Shown: positions 22,950-35,800 of the stretch, in pieces
How the letters are laid out: the number at the start of each line of letters is the position of its first letter
Numbering within the stretch: the first letter of the stretch is position 1
DNA from: Arion vulgaris
Taxonomy: Eukaryota > Mollusca > Gastropoda > Stylommatophora > Arionidae
NCBI GenBank assembly: GCA_020796225.1
Contig: CM036764.1
Location: 27,964,450 to 28,028,449, forward strand
Length of the DNA: 64,000 nt
Reading direction: 5' to 3'
Program-made: the position numbers and the translations under genes
The notes under the pieces: generated by a model
Databases searched by the model: none
Seen by the model: the letters and a program-made list of their open reading frames with translations, nothing else
What the model was told of the DNA's origin: nothing

Positions 22950-23420
22950 TCGGTTTATTCCTTGCCTTAAATGTTCCATCCAATTGCAATCAATAGAGTA
23001 TCGTGTCTTTTAATGGGACCAAAATACTGTATTTTATTTATGTAATTTTCATTTCTTTGATAAGTTCTATTTTCACTTCTAGCTGTGTTAACTCTTCATG
23101 TTTAGTTTTTTTTGGTTTTTTTTCTGATCATGATATGTGAGTGGCCCCCCTGTATATTTACATTTTGCTAGCCTATGTTATGTATTTCATCTGTTTGTTT
23201 ATTGTTTATGTTTCCTCGTCAAATAACAATGATAAGTGTCATTAACACATTTGACAATTCTCATGTTTTTTGTACGATTTGTTTTTTATTTGGATTTGAA
23301 TACCTTTCTTATGCTCTTAAATATAAGTTTGGCCAATTCTGTTCTTTTCGTAACTTCCATTTTACTTACTCCATTATCCGTGTTTATATTTCCAACTTAT
23401 AAATGTCTGATACTTGTTCC
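22950..23420 (-). mobile_element. Degenerate LINE C-terminal region
   Basis: Related to 10965-11365 (GGGACCAAAATACTGTA, TTTGATAAGTTCTATTTTC, CATCTGTTTGTTTATTGT). The minus strand corresponds to the LINE 'k..fGpik' block and upstream sequence, heavily broken. Confidence 0.5.
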
Positions 23421-23800
23421 AGTATCGCACCATATGATCATATGTTCATTTCCAGCGCTTCATCCCTATTTCTATATTCCACATATTCTTTTTTTTTCCT
23501 TCGTTCTGTAATTGTTGTTGTTTTGTTTTCTTGATATTGATCAAATATTTTACTTCTGTTATTTACTTGGTCTATCAATTCCTACAACTTTTGTTCCTTT
23601 TCAGCAAACATCACTGTTGCATGTGTATTGCTTAGGCTTTTTACTATTTATCCAATGAAATAAAGACCTGGTATTCCTCCCACATTTCTCATTACTAGGT
23701 CACAGTGACGATCTGTGTTTAGTATGAGTATTTGGGGTCAGAAAATATGCAGGTCAAGGCATTTCTTTCATAGTATTCATCATAAAAAGTGACTAGAAGA
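23421..23800. other. Non-coding stretch, nothing recognised
   Basis: AT-rich with no supported gene or repeat. Confidence 0.35.
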
Positions 23801-23804
23801 TCTT

Positions 23805-24058
23805 CTTCTTCTTTGTGTTCACTCTTTACGACCAATTTTAATCACTCTTTGTGATATGTTTGATCTTTGCCAAGAACATGTATACGTTGCACATTGATTT
23901 GGTAGGCGCCTAAACGCATAGATTTCAACAAGTTTAGAACATGTGCATCCGATTTCAGCCTAACCTCCTTAGTCGCCTCTTACGACATGCATGGCAGGTA
24001 ACAGTGGTTCTATTCTTTACACCCCAAATTTGGGACCCAGTAACCACTCGGGCGACTA
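23805..24058 (-). mobile_element. tRNA-derived SINE, family F
   Basis: Minus copy of the element at 40735-40990. Sense head CGCCCGAGTGGTTACTGG, then CCAAATTTGGGGTGTAAAG, CCTGCCATGCATGTCGTAAG, AGGCGACTAAGGAGGTTAGG, and a 3' TCACAAAGAGTGATTAAAAT with an (AAG)n tail. CCGAGTGGTTAA is a tRNA-Leu/Ser-like box A. Confidence 0.88.
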
Positions 24059-24189
24059 AAAGATTAGCAATATAAAGTCGAAACGAACAAACTTTGCTGA
24101 CTAATATAATGAAAAAGGGAACAAACTCTTACTGTCTTGAAGATACATACAGTAAAAGAACGCAGTTATCTGCCTCATTGGTTAATTGA

Positions 24190-24330
24190 TTGGTATGACC
24201 ATCAATATTGCACTTCGGTGAGTAACCATGTGTGCTACGTTCTCTTTTTTGCACATGGAGATCTCAGTTGCAGTTAACGAGCTCCGTATCACAGCGAGAG
24301 TTTCCGATGTAATATTGCATATGGATTAAA
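24190..24330 (-). mobile_element. SINE family D, 3' half
   Basis: ATTGATTGGTATGACCATCA, TTGCACTTCGGTGAGTAACC and GAGATCTCAG...CGAGCTCCGTA are the family D 3' end in reverse orientation. Confidence 0.85.
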
Positions 24331-24374
24331 AATAAAGAATTACTGTATGACAGGATTTAGCCAGTCGTTAACGT

Positions 24375-24602
24375 GAAACGGGACTTCTGGCTGTGCTACG
24401 GAGTACGTGCATTAGCGCCAGAACCCGCAATACAAAAGACGCAGCATTCAGCGGTACCAACGGGTGGGAATCAACATCGAACATTGTGTTGGGTTGCTGG
24501 ACGCTGCTGAATTTTTTGGGGCGGAGATCGGAGCACCTATGGACGTATCCGGAGTGCATTGATGATAGTCCTCATATAAATGATTTTTTTTTTTTTTTTT
24601 AG
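24375..24602 (+). repeat. Retroelement 3' end sharing a tail with SINE D
   Basis: GGAGATCGGAGCACCTATGG, then CCGGAGTGCATTGATGATAG and a poly-T run. The segment TGGACGCTGCTGAAT...GGGGCGGAGATCGG resembles 50775-50870 (TTGTTGGAGACATTGCGAAG, GAGATCGGAACACACC). The last 50 bases match the SINE D tail. Confidence 0.6.
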
Positions 24603-25488
24603 GAAATATGGTGCTCCGTCTTCTGGAATCGATTAAGTATTGCGGACATAACTGTATCTGCTCTTTTTCGTGTATTTTTATGTCTCAAATACATCACTGC
24701 CCATTAATTTGACACAAACTGGTCAGTACTATATAACCAACATTGTCGTAAAAGAAGATAATGACAATGTGTTTCTCCGTTAACTGTTGTATTGTGGACA
24801 GATCAGCAACATATGTTAGACGTGTACAGAGTTGATAACATTGGCAACCAGATCTGTAGTGTCAGTCTTGTATCTGTTGTAAAGATCTCAGTCTGTTGTG
24901 TCCTATCCGTACTCGGACATCGATGTCTAACTTCCATTTGGAAAGCTAATAAATCATCTTTTATTGACCTTTTGGGTCTCGTGTAACTTTGACGTAAGAG
25001 TCGATTAGATAATTATATTTAACGTGTCATATCTTGCTTCTACATCGTTTTGTTTAGTGCTCTTTTTTATGAGTTTGTGACTTCATTTCTTTAAATGCCA
25101 GTGAACAACAAATATCTTCGTGTGTTTGTTCACGGTTCAACGAATCAATTAGTAATCTCTATTGCATATCAAGGGGTCGGCTCTTGTTATGACAGTTTTG
25201 AGATTCCAGTGCCAATATAGCAGATCAGGTTTCTTTGAAGTATTTTTAGTATATACGGCCATTTTCAAACAATAGGGTGAGGTATTTTGGGGAATATGAT
25301 TTATGACCCGTATTATTTTGGTATTTTTTTGTATCAAAGGGCATACGATGGGTGATATATCCAACATTACACAGGTCCCCTATAATTTCTAGTATATCTC
25401 TGGAAGACAAATGAGACTGGCGAGCTGAGAGCAGTTTGTTATGGGAAAAAATCCTACTTGACTGATAATTGTTATTAATTTGTACATG
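24603..25488. other. Non-coding stretch before the 55-bp array
   Basis: No motif-bearing frame or matched repeat was seen. Confidence 0.35.
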
Positions 25489-25489
25489 A

Positions 25490-26712
25490 TTTTGTCCACA
25501 GTTTGATGTCCTTATATATTGTTTCATCAGTAATTCTAACATGACGTTGTTGACAGTTTGATGTCATTATATATTGTTTCATTAGTAATTCTAACATGAC
25601 GTTGTTGACAGTTTGATGCCCTTATATATTGTTCCATTAGTAATTCTAACATGACGTTGTTGACAGTTTGATGTCATTATATATTGTTTCATCAGTAATT
25701 CTAACATGACGTTGTTGACAGTTTGATGCCCTTATATATTGTTTCATCAGTAATTCTAACATGACGTTGTTGACAGTTTGATGTCATTATATATTGTTTC
25801 ATCAGTAATTCTAACATGACGTTGTTGACAGTTTGATGTCCTTATATATTGTTTCATCAGTAATTCTAACATGACGTTGTTGACAGTTTGATGTCATTAT
25901 ATATTGTTTCATCAGTAATTCTAACATGACTGTGTCTACAGTTTGATTTCCTTATATATTGTTTCATCAGTAATTCTAACATGACGTTGTCCACAGTTTG
26001 ATGTCCTTATATATTGTTTCATCAGTAATTCTAACATGACGTTGTTGACAGTTTGATGTCCTTATATATTGTTCCATTAGTAATTCTAACATGACTGTGT
26101 CTACAGTTTGATGTCCTTATATATTGTTTCATTAGTAATTCTAACATGACGTTGTCCACAGTTTGATGGCCTTATATATTGTTCCATTAGTAATTCTAAC
26201 ATGACGTTGTTGACAGTTTGATGTCATTATATATTGTTTCATCAGTAATTCTAACATGACGTTGTTGACAGTTTGATGTCCTTATATATTGTTTCATCAG
26301 TAATTCTAACATGACGTTGTTGACAGTTTGATGTCATTATATATTGTTTCATCAGTAATTCTAACATGACGTTGTTGACAGTTTGATGTCATTATATATT
26401 GTTTCATCAGTAATTCTAACATGACGTTGTTGACAGTTTGATGTCATTATATATTGTTTCATTAGTAATTCTAACATGACGTTGTTGACAGTTTGATGTC
26501 ATTATATATTGTTTCATTAGTAATTCTAACATGACGTTGTTGACAGTTTGATGTCATTATATATTGTTTCATTAGTAATTCTAACATGACGTTGTTGACA
26601 GTTTGATGTCCTTATATATTGTTTCATCAGTAATTCTAACATGACGTTGTTCACAGTTTGATGTCCTTATATATTGTTTCATCAGTAATTCTAACATGAC
26701 TGTGTCTACAGT
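25490..26712. repeat. 55-bp tandem repeat, about 22 copies
   Basis: Unit: GTTGACAGTTTGATGTCATT followed by ATATATTGTTTCATCAGTAA and TTCTAACATGAC. Variants: C or A at the CATTAT/CTTAT site, CATCAG or CATTAG, and occasional TGTGTCTACAG or GTCCACAG junctions. The array ends in a diverged half unit near 26700-26745. Confidence 0.97.
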
Positions 26713-27029
26713 TTGGTGTTTGTGTATACAGTTTTATCAGTAAACAAGTGTTACTATGTCTTTCCAAGAAGAGAACTTCGGATACCCATAGCTCTCCTTT
26801 GGTATAACAATTGTTTTGGACGGAGATATAGAGAGGACGATCGTGTCGTATATCATCCTTTAAACTGAATATAAGCAAACATTGTGACGACTGTTTGTTT
26901 GATACGCATGTTGGAAAGTAATATATGTTGTGGACGGTGGTCCGAGATAAACTAATTAAGAGGAGACATATGAAGCCAGAGATAGAAATACGAGAGAAAA
27001 CACATTAACAATCTTTACAAACAGTATTA

Positions 27030-27475
27030 AGCTCATCATCATCAAGGTGCGTATCCTTTATAGGACGTTGCTCTCTTTGCAGCATATCTGAAATTCACCC
27101 TGTCTCTTGTCAGTTCACCCACTTCGTCGATGGTCATGTTCATGGTTTCTTTAATATCTTGTAGCCATCTTCTTCTTGGTCTGCCTCTGCGTCCTGGGAC
27201 CCTGCCCTCTAGTATTGTTCTTTCCAGGCTATCGTGACGCTTGATGTGACCAAAGTATGTAATTTTTCTGTATAGTATGTTGTTTATCAACCAATTCTCT
27301 TTAACATTTAGTTCTTTCAGGACATCAGTGTTCTTTCTTTTTCTGTCCATGGTATTCTTAGGATCTTTCTGTAGTATTTAGTTTCGAAGGACTGGATTTT
27401 CGTTCTTAATTTTTGTGTAATAGTCCATGATTCACAACCATAAGTAGCCACTAGAAAAATGCATGCTCTCAATAT
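27030..27475 (-). mobile_element. LINE 3' region, family B (best copy)
   Basis: Minus frame of 102 codons: RKRKNTDVLKELNVKENWLI, YRKITYFGHIKRHDSLERTI, LEGRVPGRRGRPRRRWLQDI, KETMNMTIDEVGELTRDRVN and a short basic end. It starts with ATCATCATCAAGG at the 3' end. Reference for the copies at 10545 and 60850. Confidence 0.93.
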
Positions 27476-29014
27476 TTAAGCTCACACCCACAAAAATAAA
27501 AAAATAAATATATAGTTAAAATCAGACTGATTTGAGCAAAGAAAGATTTGTGGAAATAAATAAACAATTTCGATAAAGAAGGAAAGACACCCCTTAAGGA
27601 AATATATAGAAGGACTAACAGAAGAGAAGAAGTTTTTGCGAAGATTATGAAAGAAGAGATGAACATAACAAAGAAAAAAATGATAGACAGATGCGTATTA
27701 TGTAAACATAGTAGGATAATGGGAGACGTCAAAGAAAACACAGATACAAATCGTTATTAACGTCAACTTTATTGAAACTAATATATTCAAGAGCTTCATC
27801 CTCCCCATACACATTACCATTAACATTATCCGTCTAACTACCATAAACAGAGTTTACAACAGCGAAAAGTTATCTGTATAACTATAAACTATTTTGTAAG
27901 TGCAGATATCAAACACCATCAGCGATGTTATTTGTTTTATATTTCCACATCTATCAAGAGGTTAATTATCTTTTATAATCTGTAAATTGTTGCCTTAACT
28001 ATTTGTCTTTAATTTGCATATTAGCAGCTATGAATACTTACACAATCTTCAATATGCTCCAAGTACCAATACCTATATGCTGATTATGTATAGATACGCA
28101 CCGTTTAAGACTCAATTTTGTGAAATAGACGTGTAAAATGCATTACTTCTAGTAAAAATATAAATATGTACTATTTTTGGTATATTAGCTTATAATTACT
28201 TTGTAAATATAGACATTTTTTTTTTTTTTGATTTAAAAAAAGATAGAATTACAACTTTCAAGAACAGGATTTTCAAGAGAAAAGACAACACAGATATCAA
28301 AGTGAGACCAGTAAAAGATTAACGTAAATAGTGATATTAGAAATCGAAGGTTAAAATTTAAGAAATATTTTGAATAATATAACGACGGCTGCCTTTATTA
28401 GAGAATCCGAAATCCCAATCTAGTGAGAACGCAGTAGAATAATATAACAAATTTCTACACATTTAACGTACTTAAAATATTATTTCATGTATATCAAAAT
28501 ATTCATTCTGGTTGTTGGATTTGACTGAACTCGTCATGGTAATGTACAGACGTTTGCATGCCAGTTATATATATATATATATATCTTCAATCAAACTATT
28601 AGTGGCTGATAATTGTTGACACATTTTCGAGGCAGCAGATCACACGTAATACATTTCAATCTCAGTGTGGCTCATTTCTTTGCTATGATCAAGCATTATT
28701 AGTAGCTATAGTAATAGGTATAGTAGTAGTAGTAGTAGTTGTTGTAGTAGTAGTAGTAGTAGTAGTATTAGTAATTGTATTTGTATTCAATGCCACAAAA
28801 GTAGTATTCAGAGACATAAAAAAACAAGACAGATTGTATCAACAATATGCAGGTAGAAACATCCAACAAAACCTTATCTACGAAGAGGAACATAAATAGC
28901 TAAAGTAAAAAACAAAAAATATATAACATGAACTGGTTGATTTGTTGTAAACATTGAAGTCTTAGCTTCATTTTCCTTGAACTTGTGAGAAACAAATGGT
29001 TAACGTTCACCAAT
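27476..29014. other. 3' flank of the Pif-like gene; mostly unrecognised
   Basis: Contains two minus-strand AATAAA sequences (for example 28394-28399) that could end the gene's 3' UTR, a poly-T run near 28215, a (TA)n run near 28567-28582 and a (TAG)n microsatellite at about 28718-28768. No coding exon recognised. Confidence 0.45.
28718..28768. repeat. (TAG)n microsatellite
   Basis: GTAGTAGTAGTAGTAGTTGT and further GTAGTAG runs, imperfect. Confidence 0.9.
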
Positions 29015-29062
29015 TTATTGGAGAAGGGATCCAATGGACTGGCAATATTCGTAGAAAGAAAA
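29015..29062 (-). CDS. Pif-like gene, exon 14: end of LamG-like domain and stop
   Basis: Residues 648-662: FSFYEYCQSIGSLLQ and TAA (29015-29017). The Cys654 would pair with Cys629 as in other LamG domains, which supports this short exon. Acceptor CTCTGTCCACAG, phase 0. Confidence 0.75.
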   Translation of the reverse strand, partial: FSFYEYCQSIGSLLQ

Positions 29063-29235
29063 CTGTGGACAGAGAGATATATAAGTTACCCCTGTAAGAA
29101 ATTTTATTTAAGTTAATATTAAATGTTAGCAATTTCCTCAGCAATTACTCATACTAGAAACCACCAAACAACTACGTATTATGTTAATTATTTATCATTT
29201 TTTTAAATTACGGTAGTTACTTGCGGGAACACTGG

Positions 29236-29266
<31 letters not shown>

Positions 29267-29769
29267 CCGCGATCGTTCTTTTTCGGCCATGTTTATCATT
29301 CTAATTGTGATATATACATAACCTTTCCCAAGAACGCAATTTTACGTCACAACGTTGAGTACCATTTGGAGCTCTAGTGCTTATCCTTCGGTGAAGTGTC
29401 CGATTTCAACCAGTCACACAGGCATCTACAAAGACTCTCCTCGTTCTCCTATAGTTTGCGGCCATTAGACCAATGTTCCATACCAGAGATGCTCTATACT
29501 TTTTTCTTCCAAAGTACATCTACTAGTTATTCTTGATCTTCCGTTCTTTCTGTTTACCTCGGGTGTTCAAGTGATGGCTGATCTCTCATGTATGTCAGTA
29601 TTCATTCTCATAATAGGTCTTAATATTTACCATGTCAGTTTTTAAAGACAATTTCCCATATTTCTAGACTGGTGTCTTCAAGAAGTCTGCATATCGAAAC
29701 TTTGTTTGGTAAGTAATAATTATATATTCTACTTGGACATAAGTGTTGTAATGTGAACAGTATGTGAAC

Positions 29770-29803
<34 letters not shown>

Positions 29804-32800
29804 GTGAGATTATATACATATATGAGTGTGTGTGTGTGTGCATGTAGATTATGTTCATCATCATCAAATACCATGTCATCAACAGAACGTTGCAACCCAG
29901 CAGTACTTCAGAGTTTCTCTCTCTCATAAGCCAGATGTCTCGCCTCTGGAGGCGTTATACTCAAACCATCAACTACATCCTGAATCCATTTTCTCCGTGG
30001 TATTCCTCTTCTTCTTTTTGCCGGCATGCCTCCTTCCATGATGGTCTTCTCCTATCCTTCGTGTCTATTTATATGTTCGAAATACTTCAATACCTCATTC
30101 TTATTTGTAACATCATCCAGTTTTAGTTGCTTTTGAGTTCTTTCTGGATAGGTCCATTTGTTCTATTCTCTGTCCATGATAAACGGAGAACTCTTCTGTA
30201 CACTTGATATTCAAAACCAAATATATGATTTCCACTTCCTTATTAAATGTCCATGCTTCACACCCACACGATGGTAGATTATGTTTAATTTACGTAATTC
30301 TGACAGTTGTTTTTTTTTACATCTAACGAAGAATCGTGCTTCCACGCCAACGTTGTTAAGCTAGATTAAGAGATTACTTACGTCGTCAACAGAACCCACA
30401 AAATTACGATGAGAGCCTCTTCCAATCTGTATTCCACATCTATTGGTTTCAATTTTAGCTGTAAATATTTGATACATTTGATATAATACATGCGTTAATT
30501 ATATGTACAGCCTAGTATTAGCATATCATGATATTAATTAATTGTATTTACAGATAGACAAAGGCTAACAATCAGATTTTCTCACTTGAAATAATTAATT
30601 ACATTAATATATATATATATATATTGTTATTGAACCCTACCAGTACGACAATGAGCGGGCCTAATACTATTGAGCGTGTCTAAAATTGTAGACCAAGATT
30701 GTAGTCTAAAAATTGACCATAAGTAGTCTAAAATGAACCATATGTAGTCTAAAATGAAAGATATCTAGTCTAAAATTAACCATATCTAGTTTAAAATTAA
30801 CCATACGTAGTTTAAAATTAACCATATTTAGTTTAAAATTAACCATATCTAGTTTAAAATTAACCATATCTAGTTTAAAATTAACCATATCTATTTTAAA
30901 ATTAACCATATCTAGTTTAAAATTAACCATATCTAGTTTAAAATTAACCATATCTAGTTTAAAATTAACCATATGTAATCTAAAATTAACCATAACTTAC
31001 ATCCTGACTCTTTGGAGACAGTATTGAAGTCGACAGACTGATATGCTACGTTGTTATTGCTGATCTCGTAAGCTCTTCCGTATACAGTGGCGTCACCGAA
31101 GATGACAATTATTTCCATGCGGTCTAATATATTCTGGAGATAACAGTAGAAAAGAATATTCATGATTATAAGGGACGGTACACTCTTACAATACGCATAC
31201 TTAAACCATCTCTTTACGTACTGTTACTGTTTTTGGAGACCAAACATTACGGCGAAGGTATCCTTACAAAATTTGTTATAACTTGATTATGTTCAACAGC
31301 ACAGAAAAACATATTACCTTATTTACTAACAACTAGTTAGAATAGTATAGTTTATGATATATTGTGATAGTTTATGAAGGTTTGTGATTGTTTGTTCGTT
31401 GGCGTTTGTAAGGAACTAACAATAAGGTTTGTCAGGTGACGTTTTGTAAGAACTAACATAGGTTTGTCAGGTGACGTTTTGTAAGGAACTCAATAAGTTT
31501 GTCAGGTGACGTTTTGTAAGGAACTAACAATAAGGTTTGTAGGTGACGTTTGTAAATGGAACTAACAAGGTTTGTCAGGTGACGTTGTAAATGAACAACA
31601 ATAAGGTTGTCAGGTGTGTATCGTACTGTAAGCTCTACAATTTTTTTTCCGATCCAGAAGCACTTGAGCTTTGTTAGCTCTTCGGCTCGGGGCCATGGAC
31701 ATCGTAACCCTTCAGTTCGGTGCCACGAACACCGTGAATCTGGAGAACCTGTGGCTTTTCTGTCAGCCCGCGGAAGTGAACACGCACTCACAGAGGGCTA
31801 GTCACCCGTAGTCCAATGCGCTACGAACACGCTGGGCAGGCGGGCAAGCTCTTACAATACGATACGCCATCTGACAAACCATATACTTAGTAATGTTCAG
31901 AACAGAACTCATTAAGAATATTACTGGAGCTATGAAAAACATGTTAGAAATAATAACAAGGTTGTTTCATTTCTCATGTGTTGGCATGAGTCAGCTTTGA
32001 TGGTCTCACTATGCTCAATCAGATCTGATACCATGCTACAGTATAACTCCAGATGTGATACCATGCTACAGTATAACTCCAGATGTGATACCATGCTACA
32101 ATATAACTCCAGATGTGATACCATGCTACAGTATAACTCCAGATGTGATACTTTAAAGCTTGGTTTTTCGCTTTGTAAAGTCTTGCAATTACTCATCTTT
32201 ACAAATGTGTGTCCTGTTGGATAATAAGCATGTTCTTTGACTGAAATTTGAAAGAGCATATATTCTACATGTAGTGTATATTATTTTTCACAGGTTGCTG
32301 ATGGAATTAGTTATCCACTCTTGTCGTTAAGTTTAGGGGTGGGAGCTTTAATTTGCGTTCCAGTGTCAGAAGAGTCGTCCTTGTTGTGTTATATCTGTGT
32401 TTATTTATTACATGTCTACGTATAGCTACTACATGTACTGCGAGCCTAATATGGGCACTACGTAATCACGTTCTAGGCACATACTACACAGATTACAAAG
32501 AGTGATTAACTTAGTTGATAAAACGAAGGCAAAAAACTTAAACAAACAAATATTTTCTAAGTTTTACAACCATATTTTCTCAACATTTTACATCTGTTTA
32601 CTTTTACCCATTCTTGGAAAAACAACTTCACTAGTGATCTAAAAGACAAAGTAGGACATGGAGAAGTAATTGTTCCGAAGATGGACAAGAACTCGTCAGA
32701 GATTAGAACTGGAAAAGTAATGGATAAGAGATAGACAAATATAAACCAGAGACGAAAGAAGACAAATGAAGAAACAACATACAAGAAACGCAAGAAAATA

Positions 32801-35800
32801 GACACTAAAGTAATGTAACAGAGATTTGTGATTATGTCAATGAAACAGCAACAAAATTAATTTAAATAAGCGTCCGCCTATCGACACGCGAAAATCCACA
32901 CGTGATGAGAGAATTTGGCCCTACCCTCCTGCACGTTTGGGTAAAAAAACATTCACTTTATACCCCAAGATACGACAAGAATACCTGACTATTATATCTA
33001 TATATTACAAGCAAAGAATCTGTTTTCATTTCATGAGATGTAGTAGGGAATGCAAAGTTAGACCCTGGCCAACGCGATGGGAGATGTGGTCATCGTTCCG
33101 CCCTAGTATTTCTTCGCTACCTACTTGAAGTTCGATTGACCTAAAAACCATAAGGTCGACAACATTTATATTTCTAATGTGAAATTCGATCCTGGTGTCA
33201 CCCGTTTATGAAGGAAACATAATAACAACTAAGTCGTTTTGATATAATGTACTACCCTGTGGCTATAACATAATAGGTGCCAATAATAACGTACATTTAT
33301 ATCAATGACGCATACCATTTATTTACTAATCAGTTACTTCTTTAGGAAGAGTAATCTACTCCTAGTCTACTCACCGGCACTTTCTCAATCATACCAAAAA
33401 AGCAGCTACGCCTCTGTAGTATACTGACCTGCACTGCTGTACTCAAAGAAAGAAAGAGTAGTGTGGGCTGGTGGTAATGGAACGCTTGTTCTCTTTTTCT
33501 TTCTTCTTTCTTTGGCCTCACTTTCAATAGTTTACGATCTCTCTATCTCCTTCATATACACACACAAACACATACTACCAGTATATTAAGTCGTAATACT
33601 ATTCATTATTAATTGCTTCTCACCCTCTTATCTAAGATGGCAGAGGTGGAGACGGTGTTGCCAAAGTCGGTGAGGAATGTGGCAGTAATCACATGTCTAA
33701 CGCTGCTTGTTGCCGTGACTGTAATGCTAATAGTCTCTGGGCACATGGGACAGTAGTTGTTGGACAGAAGATCGTATTCCACGTTTATTTGGGCGTTCTG
33801 TAGAACAAAAACATAAATGTAGAAAAATTATTTAGTATTTTATTGCAATGTCTTTCATGTAACACAATATGTTTACAGTAAAACTAAAGAACTAGTCTCC
33901 TTATCTAGCAGTATATAGTGCAATACAGTGTTAATGCAGTACTTTTATTGATTTAAGTAATTGATTAAAATATTGATTGACTCATCATCATTGCACTTCG
34001 ATGAATAGCCATGTGTGTTCCGATATCTTTCTTGCTCAGGAAGATCTCAGTAACTGTTCACGAACTCCGTAGTACAAGCAAGGGTCCCCAATGTAATTTT
34101 TAAGATATTGAAAGTAGTAGGAATTTAAAAAAAAATAATTTTATGAACCTTTTCCTGGGCAGCGACTTTGCAGACATCTTTTTTAAAATACCACCGGCTT
34201 CTTTACGTACTCAACTTGAACACAGAACCTACGTTTTTATCGTTGGTCTCCGATAGGACTAGGAACTAAATCTCATCAACACTGAGATCAGGTAGCTATG
34301 AACAAGTATCCCAACCACTCCACACGGGAAAAGAACTGATTCAGATGAGTATATGCTTTTGATGAGTTAAGGGAAATTCAAATACATTGCCAGATCTACT
34401 GTGTATGTATTCAGTCGCGAATGTATTTAGCTATCTGAAAGGGTTTGTGCAGCTGCACTGGGAATGTATTTAGCTACCTGAAAGGGTTTGTGCAGCTGCA
34501 CTGTACTTTGAGCGGGAAATCGTCATTTTGTTTAATTTTTCCAGTTCTTGATTGTCAAATTCAAATATTATTTTTGCTCAATCCATTTCATCATTTGAAA
34601 GATAGCAAATACATAACTTTGTAAACGAATAAACCGTCCATCATTGGAGGTTATCAATAACAGACGAGAAGAAAGATGGAGTGGGCATGTATGCCGCATG
34701 CCAGTAAGCCCATGCCCACAGATCGCTGAAGAAGAAGTATGTCAGTAAGGACATTGGATAGGACAGCTCTCCGATGGACAGTGGGTGGGAAATGATACCT
34801 AGGCCCGGCTGCCCAGCATGTTCGTAGCGCGCTGGACGACGGGTGATAAGCCCTCTGTGAGTGCAGGTTCAACTCCGCTGCTGGGAAAGAAGCCACAGGT
34901 TCTCCAGATTTACGGTGTTCGTGGTACCAAACCGAAGAGCAGAAAGCTCAAGTGCTTCTGGATCGGAACAAAAAATGATACCTAGATGTCAAAAGAAAAT
35001 ATGGTGTGAAGAAATGTGGAAACATAGTTGAAAAATTGTGGCTTGGCGTGGGAAACAAACTGCTGTTGTGTAGATGTTAGGCGCTCGACTCTCGTACTAA
35101 AGATACTCGTTTCACTCCCTCATAGAACCATCGAGATAGTTTTCCAGAGAGCCCTGATCTCAGTACAGGTAAGATTGAGCTCCTAGTTCTATCGGAGACG
35201 GACGATAAAACGTAGGTCCCGTATTCAATTTCAGCACGTAAAAGAACCTTGGCGGTTCAAAATCGAGAAGACCAGTCTGGAAAGCTGCTGCACGGGCAAA
35301 ATTCATTAGAAAAGTTATTAAAAAAACTAAAATCTCTTCAAAATATTTTGACCATCTTCTAAATTACGTCAGGATTCTCGCAGATGCAACGGAGTTCGTG
35401 CACTGTCACTGAGATCTTCCTGTCTAAGAAAGATATCGGAACATTTATGGTAACTCACCAAAAGACAAATGATGGTCCCCTATCAATCAATCAATCAATC
35501 AAACAACTGGTAGAAAGGTGGCAGAACTTCAACATATGAAATCACTTATGAAAGCAATAAGTGTCAAAGAAAATCAACACGAATAAAACATAGACAGACA
35601 GACAAACAGAAGACAGACAGATAGATAGACACAGTCATACAAACATTATCTTTACATTACATTCAGAAATTGTGTATAGACATACAATTCTTGAAATGAA
35701 ATCAACTTACTTCGAGACGGAAACGAAGTCTGAAAGCAATATTGGATGCTAGTTCCCTGTTGTTGAAGAAATAATAATATAAGAATGGATCCAACATTTG

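Noticed and set aside
29826..30126. Plus-strand frames of 71 and 91 codons
   Set aside because: They are antisense shadows of a family A LINE end on the minus strand.
30706..30993. Open frame of repeated MVNFKLD heptads
   Set aside because: Consequence of a 21-bp tandem unit inside intron 12, on the same strand as the gene but out of its frame.
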